DNA from: Cyanidiococcus yangmingshanensis
Lineage: Eukaryota; Rhodophyta; Bangiophyceae; Cyanidiales; Cyanidiaceae
Length of the DNA stretch: 64,000 nucleotides
Direction of reading: 5' to 3'
NCBI GenBank assembly: GCA_013995675.1
Contig: VWRR01000019.1
Span: 1-64,000 of the forward strand
Positions within the stretch are counted from its first letter, which is position 1. Each line of letters starts with the position of its first letter. Shown here in pieces: positions 10,912 to 21,826 of the stretch. The notes under the pieces were generated by a model that searched no databases, had not been told where the DNA came from, and saw only the letters and a list, made by a program, of their open reading frames with translations. The position numbers and the translations under genes are program-made.

Positions 10912-11856
10912 AGGTATAGACGGGCAACGTGCTGAATCCATATCGTCGCTGGCGCTACGTTCATGGACGAAAAAGACGGGATGAACATTACGAAAACTAG
11001 AATAGAACGAACATTGACGCGAATGGATACGTGCTTTGGATTCCCTCAGAATGACGACCAGAGAATCATAGAGTGGAGATGAGTCAGCGCTTTCTCTGTG
11101 AAGTAGAGAAGGAGATGCCACCAACTACTGACTGCATGAGCCGCTCATGACGCTGCCGAGACAGCGATGAAGCGTGAACACACGAAGCTCCTATAACGTA
11201 TCCGAACGAGTTCGGACATGGCAACTGCCAGTGCTGATACAACTTCAGTGTTCACAACAGCGGTTATTTTCGTTGAGCCTGCTTACCGGCACGAAGTACC
11301 CTGATCGACCTACTGTTTCTTGACTTGAACTGCGCTTACGACTAAGGTACGCCGCTGCGTCTTGGTCGCAATACGGAAACCATCGAGCAACCTTGCGTTT
11401 TCCAGAGAGCCAAGTCCTACTCTAGCCCAGTAACCCGCTTCGATCACAACCTCAGTCTGCGAGTACGAACGACTGAAAAAGCTGCACCGTTTACGTTGCC
11501 GGTACGGTTGCCGGTACGGTTGCTTCAAAGTCTCAGACTCGCGTCGATCGAAAACCATCATAGGAACGTGCAGAGACACTGTGCCGCCCATGAAATGCCT
11601 GGAACCCTCCAGTTCTCACTCGGAGCGACGAGAGAGCGCCAGACGTTTATGGACCGACTCTGTCTCCTGATCAGAAGAGTCTGGTCGGCGAGCCCAACGC
11701 TTGCGCAGGACGTTGCGTCCCGAGACCTGCCGCTGCAGTATCCTTCCGAGACCTTGACAAGAGCCTATCCTAGACTCGGGACCCATCCACAGCATCAGCC
11801 TGCCCCGACCAAGCACCAGCGTATGCTTGTAGTTGTCTTATAACCTCCCGGTTGTC
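10912..11856. other. Convergent intergenic region, SPP/SF3B1
   Basis: This 945-bp spacer lies between the 3' ends of two convergent genes and has no recognisable gene. It contains a 12-bp tandem repeat at 11495-11523. Confidence 0.4.
11495..11523. repeat. 12-bp tandem repeat, 2.4 copies
   Basis: The unit gttgccggtacg is repeated twice exactly, followed by gttgc, in non-coding sequence. Confidence 0.8.
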
Positions 11857-14724
11857 TCACAAACAGGCTTCTGGGCATTCTGGCCCGGTCAAAGCGAAAA
11901 GACAATTCGAGCTGCTGCTCATGCCGCCAAAATAATCCCCGAGCCAACGTTGCACTGGCCAGTAGAGGCCACGCACCGCCTTGGCGGGATGAAACAAACC
12001 TTGGGCCAGGTACTGGTGAAGCACGCCGGCCCCCAACGCTACACCCAAGGCCCGCACGGCAAACTCGACGGCATGAGTGAGATGCGAGTCCGTGACCTCG
12101 GCACCCAAGGCAATATAGTTGGGCCAAACGTGATTCAGCAGGTGCACCAGCGCCTCCTCGTAGCCTTGATCAACCAGCGCCAGCGCGAAATGGCCAACAG
12201 TCTCGCAAGCCACCTGACGATGGGTCTCGTACCGCTCAACCAGCGCCGACTCGAGCAGACGCGTCACCGCATAGACCTGGACCGGATCCCAGACTCGTTT
12301 CACGGCACCTGTAAACGAGCACAAGAAACCAATGGCCTTGATCACACCGGTCTGTACATGCTTGTCCTCCTCAGTGATGTAGGCATCGAGCAGGAGCGGT
12401 AGGACACCCCCTAAATCCTGTGCTGCGGCAATCGCGAGAGCCACCGCAGCAGCGATACGCATCGAGCGGTCCGACTGCTGCAGCACCGACAGGAGCGGCC
12501 CTACGAGCGTCTCCATCCGACCGAGTACGCGCGCTACCCAGCCATATGCCTCTACGGCTCGGTAGCGAACGCGACGACGCTGTGCTCCGAGCGTGTCGCG
12601 CATCTCGTGGGCCACTCGCAGCCACGCTGTATCCGGTATGCTGCGTCCAGCGTGACGAGCAATCACCATGACGAGATACGCCGCAGCTGCTTGGACCTCC
12701 TTCGCTGGATTGCGCAGCACGAGCGTCAGACGTGATAGGATCTCTGCAAACGGGACATGTCTCGGTTGCAGCTCGGTCGCCAATGCATCCAGAATGGTCG
12801 CAAGCGCTTCCAGCAGACGAGCCAGGGCCTCGGGGTACACCTCGCTGTAGCAAGCGGCAAGCACGGTGCCCAGTCGTCCGAGCACCTCGACTTGTCCGAA
12901 ACGCGACCATATGGGCACCAGCAGACTCACCAGTCGCGCAGCCTCTGTCCGTGTTGATCCATTGGGACTCTGCAGACGAGCCATCGCGAGATGCCCTAAG
13001 GTTTCTAGCCACGGCACGAGACGTTCACCGAGGCTCTCTGCGATCGAAACAATGGTATGGTAGGGAGTCGGCGCAGGCGCCTGCAGCCACTGCAGCAAAC
13101 CCTGCACCAGTCGCTGGTCGTCGGCCGGCGACAAGTCGTATCCACCATCGGTGGCCGCCAGAACGTGTCGAGTCGTCTCCAGGGCCAAGCTGCCGACTGT
13201 GGCCGGGACACTGGGGTCCGACAAACACCGCAGGACCTGGTCTGTCAGGACGGCTGCAGCGCCTAGATCCTCGGCTAGGAGTGCGGCCACTCGCGCCAAG
13301 CGTCTTCGACCGCCGTGATGACTCGCGGTCTGCAGAACAGCACGCTCGGGCTTGATGAAACACATTTCATGAAACTCTGGCAAAACCTGGGACATGAACA
13401 GCTCGGGCGGAAACTGGCCTAGTTCAAGCAGTTGCTCCAGAATGCGGACCGGACAGGTTGAGCGCATCGCTTGCATCGTCGGCGTCAAAAGCGAACGGGC
13501 TTGATAGGCTCGTTCGCGATCGTCCATCGATGAGATGATAGCCACCGCAGCAGCGAGAAACGCAGTGAGCGTGCGGTCTCGGTAGAGGCGTACGCCATCC
13601 CAGAGCGGGGCTCGAAGCGGCTCCAACAGCACCGCCTCCGACAGAGAAGCAGTCGCGGCGAGGGCAGAGACAGCGCGGGCACCCGCGAGTTTCACGAGCG
13701 GCTCAGGGTCCACCAGGGCGCGCTGGGCCATACGCACAAGTGTTGGCAGGTGCGCTCGCACACTCGGCCCATCCATGAGCGCGATCGAGCAAAGTGCCAA
13801 GGCAGCTGTCTCGCGAGGCAACGGGCCGTATCGCTGCGAGCGTAGCATCGACTCTAGAAGCGCTTCGAGTGTGCCGAATCCCCAGATACATGCCAGCAGG
13901 GCAATGATGCGGGCGGAATGTTGTCGAACCTGGTTGTCAGGAGACTCGAACCACGGACGAACGGCCTGAATCATCACGGCAAGGCCAGCATGTTCGCTCA
14001 ATGTTTTGATGAATGCAATGCATGTCGGCGAGTGAATGTCCAAGGCGCGTTCATGAACGGTGTCTGCAGCGCTAGCAACCGCGGAGCGCTTAGCCGAGCG
14101 ACTCGTGAAAGGTTCAGGGATTTTCGGGGCAGCATCCATACGTCCAAGGATGGCGACCTCCAGGAGCGCACTCGCGTATGGCTTGATCTGCTGACCTGCG
14201 GCAGCAACAAGTCGCGGCAATGCTCGTTCCAGCGCGAGCAGAGCACTCGCTTTCCAGTCATCATGCTGCCACAGGTCTATGAGTGCTCCGAAAACAGCGT
14301 CCGCTTGACGCTTGTGTTCAAGGCTGGTCGTCAGCACGCGTAGAGCCGCTTTACGCTCAGACGCATCGGCAGCGTTCTTGAACTGCAGCAACGCTCGCAG
14401 GGTATGTTCGGGAGCCACGCCTTTTGAAAGAGCGCGTCTAGCGAAGGTTTCGTCTGTTGCCGTACGACACCACCCTCGTACCGCCTCCGGCAGTGCAGCT
14501 GTTTCTACTGGCGCCTTGCCTTCGCGTCCGTTTAGAGAGGCCAGAGCCTCCTGGCCATTCTCTGGAAGGTCGTGATGGTCCCTCGACTCGGGCGCAAAAC
14601 TTGTTGCTTCATCCCAGCGGGTGCGTTTCCGAGGCGGCGGCAGCAGCGGGGCCACTGTCTCCTCGGTCGCAACTGTTTCCGTACAGTGGTCCGCTTCAAC
14701 GTTCGAAACGATACTTACGTTCAT
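11857..14724 (-). CDS. SF3B1: Splicing factor 3B subunit 1 (SF3B1/SF3b155)
   Basis: The largest subunit of the U2 snRNP SF3b complex, which clamps the branch-site helix during pre-mRNA splicing. The 955-residue frame is intact. Near residues 33-40 it has KRTRWDEA, matching the U2AF-ligand motifs (RWDE type) of SF3B1 N-termini. The rest is alpha-helical HEAT repeats. The C-terminal third aligns by eye with human SF3B1: VQTGVIKAIGFL, ALVHLLNHVWPNY and GLFHPAKAVRGLYW correspond to the segments around the last repeats. Human SF3B1 is about 1300 residues. The shortfall is mostly in the N-terminal region, which holds one clear RWD motif instead of several. Retention of SF3B1 in a nearly intron-free region agrees with a reduced but working spliceosome. 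It is divergent from the Der gene, with 243 bp between start codons. Confidence 0.92.
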   Translation of the reverse strand: MNVSIVSNVEADHCTETVATEETVAPLLPPPRKRTRWDEATSFAPESRDHHDLPENGQEALASLNGREGKAPVETAALPEAVRGWCRTATDETFARRALSKGVAPEHTLRALLQFKNAADASERKAALRVLTTSLEHKRQADAVFGALIDLWQHDDWKASALLALERALPRLVAAAGQQIKPYASALLEVAILGRMDAAPKIPEPFTSRSAKRSAVASAADTVHERALDIHSPTCIAFIKTLSEHAGLAVMIQAVRPWFESPDNQVRQHSARIIALLACIWGFGTLEALLESMLRSQRYGPLPRETAALALCSIALMDGPSVRAHLPTLVRMAQRALVDPEPLVKLAGARAVSALAATASLSEAVLLEPLRAPLWDGVRLYRDRTLTAFLAAAVAIISSMDDRERAYQARSLLTPTMQAMRSTCPVRILEQLLELGQFPPELFMSQVLPEFHEMCFIKPERAVLQTASHHGGRRRLARVAALLAEDLGAAAVLTDQVLRCLSDPSVPATVGSLALETTRHVLAATDGGYDLSPADDQRLVQGLLQWLQAPAPTPYHTIVSIAESLGERLVPWLETLGHLAMARLQSPNGSTRTEAARLVSLLVPIWSRFGQVEVLGRLGTVLAACYSEVYPEALARLLEALATILDALATELQPRHVPFAEILSRLTLVLRNPAKEVQAAAAYLVMVIARHAGRSIPDTAWLRVAHEMRDTLGAQRRRVRYRAVEAYGWVARVLGRMETLVGPLLSVLQQSDRSMRIAAAVALAIAAAQDLGGVLPLLLDAYITEEDKHVQTGVIKAIGFLCSFTGAVKRVWDPVQVYAVTRLLESALVERYETHRQVACETVGHFALALVDQGYEEALVHLLNHVWPNYIALGAEVTDSHLTHAVEFAVRALGVALGAGVLHQYLAQGLFHPAKAVRGLYWPVQRWLGDYFGGMSSSSNCLFALTGPECPEACL

Positions 14725-14967
14725 TCATTCCGAGGAGTCAGCGTCTGGGCCAGTCCCAGTTCGTCCAGTCTGTTGAACGCAACCGTAAACGCCGGGGAGC
14801 CAAGGCCACTGATCCGCTGCCTTCCAAGCCATCTCCGTGCTCGTCTCAGTGCTGGTTTTGGCTCCGCTGCAGGCAGACGGTGCTCTGACAATCAACCAGC
14901 GTTACCTGATCCTTGAACGATCTTGAGCAGCATATGAAACGTTTTCTTTCAGAATCGATCACGCGTC
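14725..14967. other. Short divergent spacer with candidate 3' splice site
   Basis: A pyrimidine-rich run gttttctttcag ends at 14952, 15 bp before the Der start codon, and the bases after it stay open in the Der frame. An in-frame stop at 14914-14916 closes the unspliced upstream frame. If the acceptor is used, Der would gain an N-terminal exon, perhaps a transit peptide. This is inferred from sequence pattern only. Confidence 0.2.
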
Positions 14968-16929
14968 ATGTTGATCCATCAAGTGCGTGCTATTGTGGTT
15001 CTCACAGGCAGGCCGAACGTGGGCAAGTCCCTCTTGTTTAACCGACTGGTAGGCAAGCCGTCCAGTCTGGTCGACAGTCGAGCAGGCTGTACTCGAGACG
15101 TTCGTGAGGCGCCAGGACAACTCGTGGACCTGCGTTTCCGTCTGTTTGATACCCCTGGCTTAGAGTGGCTTCCGGAACGCCTTTTGAGAAACCGCTTGCA
15201 ACTGGCCGGAGCTGGCACTTCGAAGACGAACCTGCTCACGCAGTTTGCAGCTGGTCGAGACTATTCGGTCGCGTATGAGAGCCTCCATTCCCAGATGATG
15301 GACCTAACAGAACGCTTTTTTCGGCAGTTGAGTGCCCAAGCACGGGATCGAATGATGACACTTTTTCTGGTCGATGCCTCGCAGGGTGTCGTCTCTGCCG
15401 ATCGTCAGCTAGCAAAACTGCTGCGCAAGCTGTCACTCCCGACCGTGCTCGTGCTCAACAAGTGTGATCTAAAAGCAGCGGATCCGGGAACGGTTGCATC
15501 ATTTGCAGAGCTGGGCTTCCCAGAGCCTGTTCCGATTAGCGCCAAGCAGGGAGAGGGATTCGCGGAACTCTACGAAGCCATGCAGCCCTTCATCGACCGG
15601 GTGAATGCAATGTCGCCTGAAAACCTCGCTGAGAACGATCGACCTGGTTTGGAACCCGCCTGGCAAACTGGCGCTGCCTCCATGTCGACAGATGCTGTCG
15701 AGCGCTCAACACGAACTGATATTGGCGAGCACGCGCTGAAAGCCTCAAGTCCGCTTGCGAATCCAACTCAGGGGCCTGGGATACGTTTCGAGGATGTAGG
15801 GCCCGTTTCAGAGGCATCTCTGAGCTCCTCGCGGATGTCCATCGTTCGAAAGGAGAGCATCAAGTCGCAAAACGCTGATTTCGACGCCCGAGTCTCGGAG
15901 CAAGCCGCAGCGTCCACAGGGATTGGTGCACGTCGTGCGGAAACGAACGCTGCCGAGTCGACCATGACTCCCACGGGACTAGCTCAGGAGATAGATTCTG
16001 TACCCAACGAGAAGTTTACGGACACGACCAATCGCATCACGTCCAGATCGGCTGGCGACACGTTGCGACTTGCGATCATTGGGCGACCGAATGTGGGCAA
16101 GTCAACGCTGATCAACGCACTCATGGGGTACGAACGTCTTCTGGCAGCTCCGTATCCGGGTGTGACTCGCGACAACGTTACCGTTTCATGTCCTCGTTTC
16201 GGGGGAGTTCTGCTTACCGATACCGCGGGTGCTCGTCGTCCGAGCGGGTCCTCTTCGAACGCTTCGGGATCTGCTCAGGATTCGCTGGAGAAGGGCACCT
16301 ACCAGAAAATGCTCGAAGGCATCGCAAAGGCAAATGTGTGTTGCCTAGTACTGGATGCAGCGGAGATCGCACGAGCGCTGCAGCAAACATCGGATCCTCG
16401 TCCAGCGCTCGCTGACATAGAGCACAGACTCATCCAAGAAGCCACCGAGTTGCACGGTCGACCTCTATTGATCGTGCTCAACAAGGTTGACCTGCTTTCC
16501 GACGAATCGGAGCGAGCCCGTGTGGAGAATGCTGTTCGCGCACGACTCCAGAACAGCGCTCCTGAGGCTCGCCATGCCCCCATATTCTCGGTATGTGCAC
16601 CCGAGCTGGCGGTGAAAGACGCAGTGCCGCTCTTGCAAGCTGCACAGGACCTCTTCCATGTTTGGAGTAGGCGCTGGTCAAGGACCGAGTTAACCTACTG
16701 GTTAGGAAATGTCACGAAACGACGCCCCCCTCCAGTCCAAGCAAAATTTGCGTACGTTGTACAGAGTGGCATTCGGCCGCCAGAGTTTACATTCTTCGGC
16801 GTTCGGGCGGCGTATCTGCCACCGTCGTACCGACGAACCCTCCTGAATGCATTGAAATCTGAATTCAGTCTGGAGAAAGTACCCGTCCGGCTACGGTTTC
16901 GCAGTCGATCAAACCCGAAGCCAAGCTGA
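14968..16929 (+). CDS. engA: Der/EngA-type GTPase with two G domains, probably organellar
   Basis: Der/EngA proteins assist maturation of the large subunit of bacterial-type ribosomes, in plastids and mitochondria as well. The 653-residue protein has two complete GTPase modules: GRPNVGKS at residues 14-21 with DTPG and NKCD, and GRPNVGKS at 372-379 with DTAG and NKVD. A C-terminal KH-like segment follows and ends in basic residues. The second domain keeps the PGVTRD switch motif; the first has AGCTRD. Between the domains lies an unusually long, Ser/Thr/Glu-rich linker (about 213-365); bacterial Der linkers are much shorter. The ATG lies only 13 residues before the first P-loop, leaving no room for a transit peptide unless an upstream exon exists. 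Plastid location is inference. Confidence 0.92.
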   Translation: MLIHQVRAIVVLTGRPNVGKSLLFNRLVGKPSSLVDSRAGCTRDVREAPGQLVDLRFRLFDTPGLEWLPERLLRNRLQLAGAGTSKTNLLTQFAAGRDYSVAYESLHSQMMDLTERFFRQLSAQARDRMMTLFLVDASQGVVSADRQLAKLLRKLSLPTVLVLNKCDLKAADPGTVASFAELGFPEPVPISAKQGEGFAELYEAMQPFIDRVNAMSPENLAENDRPGLEPAWQTGAASMSTDAVERSTRTDIGEHALKASSPLANPTQGPGIRFEDVGPVSEASLSSSRMSIVRKESIKSQNADFDARVSEQAAASTGIGARRAETNAAESTMTPTGLAQEIDSVPNEKFTDTTNRITSRSAGDTLRLAIIGRPNVGKSTLINALMGYERLLAAPYPGVTRDNVTVSCPRFGGVLLTDTAGARRPSGSSSNASGSAQDSLEKGTYQKMLEGIAKANVCCLVLDAAEIARALQQTSDPRPALADIEHRLIQEATELHGRPLLIVLNKVDLLSDESERARVENAVRARLQNSAPEARHAPIFSVCAPELAVKDAVPLLQAAQDLFHVWSRRWSRTELTYWLGNVTKRRPPPVQAKFAYVVQSGIRPPEFTFFGVRAAYLPPSYRRTLLNALKSEFSLEKVPVRLRFRSRSNPKPS

Positions 16930-17905
16930 TCGGTGGCCATTCAGTCTCAGGGGACAGACAATGATCGAGTTGGCTGTGAATCCAGAGTCGTACAGAAACC
17001 GCATAAATCTTTTCTTCGAGCCAGTGCACCAAACGCAATGCTGCTTCGCCCCCGAATGGGGAGACAACTGGAGTGTATGGTTCAGCCAGGGTCTGTGGCC
17101 GCGCTCCAGTGCACGATTTTGGTCTGCAGCGTCTCGATATGTCGCGTCGTCTCTCTTGAATGGAACGGAGCAACAGACGACGTGATCATTCCCATCCACC
17201 GAAAGGAATAAGCCCTCGTTCTTAATGAACATGATCAACTTTTGCAATCGCTGGGCATATTCTCAGTTTATATACACATTTCCGAACGAATGAACCTTGA
17301 GCACGCTGATCTGCGGGCGTCGTCACAGATACTCGCGGCAAAGGGAACATGCGTTTAGCGTTTGTGCAGCCGTCAAGGCACGACTTGCCGACCATCAGTC
17401 TCACTGGAAACGATCCATACGTATATATCTAATATAGAAACCTGTTTCAAAGAGACTTGGTGTCCTTTTGAATCGTTGCTACACCAAAATTGCCGGATGG
17501 CGAGTCATGTTGAACGAGTCCTCTCTATCGAACGATTCAGTCAAGCGACCGATATGGTTACTGGAGTCTGTGCGGCTCAGTCCTTGAGCCCGGTCCGTAT
17601 CGCATCCACCTGCCCAAAACGCTTCATCGATGAGATCATGAACGATCCGGCAGTGGAGCTCCACGGCCAATCACTCCTAGGGCCTGGCATAACATCTCAG
17701 GTGCGGTCAATGCCCAGAGAGTGTCGAGGCCCCGACTTTGGCCCATTGCTCTACTGGCCGGAATGGATTGATTTGATCCTAGATATCCATATTCAAGGAC
17801 GCTGTCACGTGTGACACCTGATGCCTTCCGCGCCGTCTCTCCGACGTCCCGCTTCGCTCTAACCATCGACGTTTCGGTGGGCTCTTACACGAAGGTTTCA
17901 TAACC
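16930..17905. other. Intergenic region upstream of RPS18
   Basis: A 976-bp spacer. A 150-codon plus frame (17362-17814) lacks an early ATG and any recognisable motif. No RNA gene could be supported. Confidence 0.35.
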
Positions 17906-18370
17906 ATGGCGATCGTACTGAACGAAGGAGAGTTCCGATATATTCTTCGTATTCTCAACACCAACATTGACGGGAAGCAGAAGGTTGCCTATGCCCTCAC
18001 GGCGATCAAGGGTATTGGTCGTCGTTTCGCGAACCTTGTCTGCAAGAAAGCTGATGTGGACTTGAGCAAGCGGGCGGGACAACTCTCGGACGAGGAGGTT
18101 GAGCGCATTGTGACTATCATTCAAAACCCACGTCAGTTTAAAATACCGGACTGGTTTCTAAACAGACGCAAGGACATTCGAGACGGCAAGTACCAGCAGC
18201 TTGTCTCGAATAACTTGGACTTTAAGCTTCGCGAGGATCTCGATCGAATGCGCAAGATTCGCTTGCACCGTGGACTGCGACATTTCTGGGGTTTGCGGGT
18301 TCGCGGTCAGAGGACGAAGACAACCGGACGACACGGTAAGACTGTCGGTGTGTCTAAGACTCGAGCGTGA
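17906..18370 (+). CDS. RPS18: 40S ribosomal protein S18 (uS13)
   Basis: A cytosolic small-subunit head protein that contacts the large subunit and the P-site tRNA region. The 154-residue frame is full length and near-canonical throughout: helix-two-turn-helix region with [16 protein letters not shown] (residues 33-48), the DWFLNRRKD segment, and the basic C-terminus [18 protein letters not shown], which binds rRNA. The ATG sits in a strong eukaryotic context (aaccATGg). There is no intron, unlike in many eukaryotes. Confidence 0.98.
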   Translation: MAIVLNEGEFRYILRILNTNIDGKQKVAYALTAIKGIGRRFANLVCKKADVDLSKRAGQLSDEEVERIVTIIQNPRQFKIPDWFLNRRKDIRDGKYQQLVSNNLDFKLREDLDRMRKIRLHRGLRHFWGLRVRGQRTKTTGRHGKTVGVSKTRA

Positions 18371-19362
18371 GTGCTTCTTGTGCAGGTGCGCTTCCTTCGA
18401 GTTGCTCGTGGCTCGGCGACCACGAGGCTCGGGAGCTGGCCTTGAGCGATACCGGACTTGTTCAGTTTTTGTGCGATGCGAAACACAACTGCCTATACGC
18501 GAAGACCTGTATCGCTCGCTGATGCTGAACCAGAACACAGATAAGTTCTTGGGCTCATACGAAGGCGTTCGGTTGTTTTCGTTCAAGTCGCACTATAGAA
18601 ATTTCATCGTGGTTCCAGCGTAAAGGACATCGATACATACCTACCTCTCCTGCAGATCATGATGTGGTAACGAAGCGCTCTATCATTGGCTACATGCGTT
18701 TTGATGAGTTCATCGAAGACGCTTATGACACCGGAGACGACTGCGCGGAACCACTTTGCCCCCAGGTGAGAGCGTTTTTGTGAGCAGGGATTGCCGAATG
18801 TCATTCCCCGAGCCGAGCACGAACGGGTCGTTTAGACGGTTTCAAACCACCGTGCTGTGCTGGTTCTCTTCTACAAAAGCGCATTTATCTAGGCTTTTCC
18901 GTAATTCTTGATCTAATGCGGCGGGCATATTGGTGCTTGTGCGGCTTGCTCATCGCCTTACGTGCAACCCGGATACGTTATCGTGAAAATGCTTCTTTTC
19001 CGTTAGAGAAACTCGTCGGAGCACGCCCAGAATGGTAAAACGAACGCAATCGATCTTCTTGATGCAACGTCTTCATCTACTCGCGCTGCAGCACAGATCG
19101 CTCTGTCCTTCCGTGCGAAGCGAAAGAGGCGTCGTTATCTATCCGGTACTTGTTCCCTGACTGGCCAGCGACGCGTGAATATCCCCACTGAAGAAGTTGA
19201 GCAGGTGTAGTTTTGTCTTTTTTTCGAACAGGTTGCGACTGCAGCGCGACAGATCGACGAACCAGCTGGTTTGCGCTGAGCAGGAGCGTCGCAAACCCGA
19301 GGAGCGACAGCCAGTTCTTCTACTTCTCAGTCGGATAGAGCGACACTTATCTACCCCATCCA
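18371..19362. other. Intergenic region, RPS18/RPC6
   Basis: This 992-bp spacer shows no recognisable coding frame, tRNA or other RNA gene. Confidence 0.35.
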
Positions 19363-20478
19363 ATGTCGAGCAGCAACTCCGTTCTGGAGCTAACGGAGTT
19401 CATACTCCAGTTTCTTCAGGGACGTGCCAGCGCGGGAACGACTCAGCCTGCAGTGCGACAGTCCGAGCTGGTGGCGGAGATCCGTTTGCACCGGAGGGAA
19501 ACTAGTGCCTTGGGTGCAGAGATGGAGCTTACTTCTATCTCCGGTGCATCCGAGAGTGCTCAAACGCTCGACCAACGTATTGCAGAGGCCTTGAATACGC
19601 TCCTGAAAGCTGGTGATATCCAGCTCGTTCGACAGCAGCGACATCGCGGAGAGCTCATGATTCAGTTGGCGAATGCACAACGCAAGCGTCTCGCCGGTTT
19701 ATCGAATACCGAACGCGCTGTCTACGAGCAGGTTCGAGTCGCCGGTGAATACGGTGTCTGGGTGCGACATATTCGCGGACGTCTGGGCCTGCCCCTCTCG
19801 GATGTGAATCGAGCCCTCAAAGAGCTGCAGCGGCGAGAGCTGGTGAAGCAGGTTCAGAACGTTCGCAACAAGACGCGGAAGCTGTACATGCTGGCGGAAC
19901 TAGAGCCATCGCGAGAGGTGACCGGTGGACCCTTTTACGATGACGAGGGCACCTTTGATCACGAGTTCATTCATCAGCTGCGTGAACTGATTTGGCGCCG
20001 TCTCATGCAAGTCCCCTGGACAAGCGCGAATGAGCTGACCAAGTTTCTGAACCAGAGCAACGTACTTCGGTTCACGCTCGAGCCTACTGACTTGGAGATG
20101 GTGTTACAGACCATGTGCTGGGATCTAATGCTTTGTCGGGCGACAGACACGAGTGCTCAAGTTCGGCAAGTTCGAAACGCACGTGGACTCGAGCAACACA
20201 AGACACGGAACAGCCGAGTACCGCATGGGTCATCTAAGACAGCAGATGGTATGGATTCGAACACAGAATTTTATTATGCCTGTGTTCGTGGACGCGACGG
20301 ACTAGCGAGCATTCCAGATGCTTTCGTTCCACCAGAGCGACTTGGGTTCGGCAGCGCACTGAGTCAAGTACCTTGTACAAAATGTCCAGTTCGGGAGAAG
20401 TGCTCTCGACTAAATCCCGTGGTCAACGCCCGTATCTGTCCGTACTTGGAGGCATGGACGCGTTCGATGTGTTCATAA
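19363..20478 (+). CDS. POLR3F: RNA polymerase III subunit RPC6 (RPC34/POLR3F)
   Basis: A subunit of the Pol III-specific heterotrimer that helps open promoters of tRNA and 5S genes and contacts TFIIIB. The 371-residue protein matches the family: tandem winged-helix domains, with LSNTERAVYEQVR and IRGRLGLPLSDVNRALKEL in the second, followed by GPFYDDEGTFDHEFI and a third winged helix. The C-terminus carries four cysteines (338, 341, 347, 359), with spacing like the 4Fe-4S cluster motif of human POLR3F (CxxCPV...C...C). The first ATG of the frame is used. Helix 1 is preceded by a short Ser-rich start. An insert at about residues 260-300 (His/Arg/Ser rich) looks lineage-specific. Confidence 0.93.
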   Translation: MSSSNSVLELTEFILQFLQGRASAGTTQPAVRQSELVAEIRLHRRETSALGAEMELTSISGASESAQTLDQRIAEALNTLLKAGDIQLVRQQRHRGELMIQLANAQRKRLAGLSNTERAVYEQVRVAGEYGVWVRHIRGRLGLPLSDVNRALKELQRRELVKQVQNVRNKTRKLYMLAELEPSREVTGGPFYDDEGTFDHEFIHQLRELIWRRLMQVPWTSANELTKFLNQSNVLRFTLEPTDLEMVLQTMCWDLMLCRATDTSAQVRQVRNARGLEQHKTRNSRVPHGSSKTADGMDSNTEFYYACVRGRDGLASIPDAFVPPERLGFGSALSQVPCTKCPVREKCSRLNPVVNARICPYLEAWTRSMCS

Positions 20479-21826
20479 GCCGAAGCAAGACGCTTGGTAC
20501 CTCAGAAGAGAGGGGACGCTTGGCCCTACTTCAAAACGGCAATCGCTGCGAGGCTGTTCAGTGTATCGAGGTTGCTCGCCGGCTCAAACAGCTCTGGTGG
20601 CGTCGGGATCAAAACCACCTTGCTCAGATCGAACAGAGAGTGTGTTTGACCCGATGGACGTAAAGCCCACTCGTCGTGCGAGCCAAACCGACCAGGCAAT
20701 AGGGGGCTTTCCATGATAAAGCTTATCTGAATCGTTCTCTCGGTTTTCATCGTCAAAAGTATGAAGCCGCAAGTGCAGTACGTCGTGCATGACCAGTCCA
20801 TCATGCGTGAGATCGATCGAATCATTCAAAGGGAGCGCAAATGGCGAGACTTATCGCCAATAGAGTATTCCAGCGTCGACCGGCTTTCAGACTCAAGGGG
20901 CAATGTCGGTAAAGGTAAATGCAAAGGGGCAATCACGCCGCGAGTATGGGGAAACAGGGCCAAGAGCCTTTGCCTCGGAATCCCTCACATCTTCGGCTTG
21001 GCTCTAGCCCTAGCTTGGAGCATCGAAAACGATGGGAATGGACGTTTTTGTGAAGATCATAAAGCTACCATGAGCGGACATTTACGCCTCGTATGTTCGA
21101 CGATCCACAGCCATGCTCTCGAACCGAAGCTTGAGTTTATAGAAATCGATATGCAACCGAGCGATGAGTCAAGGAGCATCTCTGCATCCGAATATTCGAC
21201 GCCAACCGAAACAGTTGCACGAAATAAGGACAAGTGCTTGATCGGGGAACGCTCTCCCGAGTAGCTGAGGTGGGCGGCTGGATCCACCATTCGAGACGGG
21301 ACTCTGGGTCTGCTCGATGCTGAGTCTCCTGTATCTGACATGCATTCGGACCGCTCAAACTAGCTGCGTCACCGATGCCGACAGGACTCTTGTGCCACAA
21401 GAGCAGACAGGACGAGACCGTTCCGCTCATCGATTTGAGTATCCAACCAAATCGATCGGCACTCTAGATCGCGCGGTGGTTACGAATAACCGAGACGCAT
21501 TCGTGAAGCGCTCCAGAAAGAAAACCGTAGATCGAGCCAACTAGTCGTTAACGATTCATCGCGAGGACCACATGACGTGGAACCAGGCCAATCCATAGAG
21601 ATGGAGCGTCAGAGACCCTTTTCTTCGTCCATCGAGATTGCAGCGCTGCCTATCCATATTCACTGAAACCAAGCTCAACTCAAAAACGCTGCGAACGGTT
21701 TTCGTCTAGTGGAAATGGCGGTGACTCGGAACCTCGAATACCCACGGTGACAAACTCCTCTCGATCGATACACAGAACCAACGCGAACACTGCAAAAGCC
21801 GAGCACAAGAGTCCCTTCATCAACAT
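20479..21826. other. Intergenic region, RPC6/CIA30
   Basis: A 1.35-kb spacer between convergent genes. It contains one 167-codon frame listed separately at low confidence; otherwise nothing recognisable. Confidence 0.35.
20761..21264 (+). CDS. Doubtful hypothetical protein, 167 residues
   Basis: An ATG-initiated frame with a charged N-terminal half, including a helical REIDRIIQRERKWRDL segment, and one moderately hydrophobic stretch (LCLGIPHIFGLALALAW, about residues 70-86). No family is recognised. The opposite strand has comparable short frames, so coding status is uncertain. Confidence 0.2.
   Translation: MKPQVQYVVHDQSIMREIDRIIQRERKWRDLSPIEYSSVDRLSDSRGNVGKGKCKGAITPRVWGNRAKSLCLGIPHIFGLALALAWSIENDGNGRFCEDHKATMSGHLRLVCSTIHSHALEPKLEFIEIDMQPSDESRSISASEYSTPTETVARNKDKCLIGERSPE

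Noticed and set aside
14572-14916. Plus-strand 114-codon frame antisense to the SF3B1 5' end as a gene
   Set aside because: It mirrors the SF3B1 coding strand and has no recognised motif; it could only matter as an upstream Der exon, for which evidence is weak.
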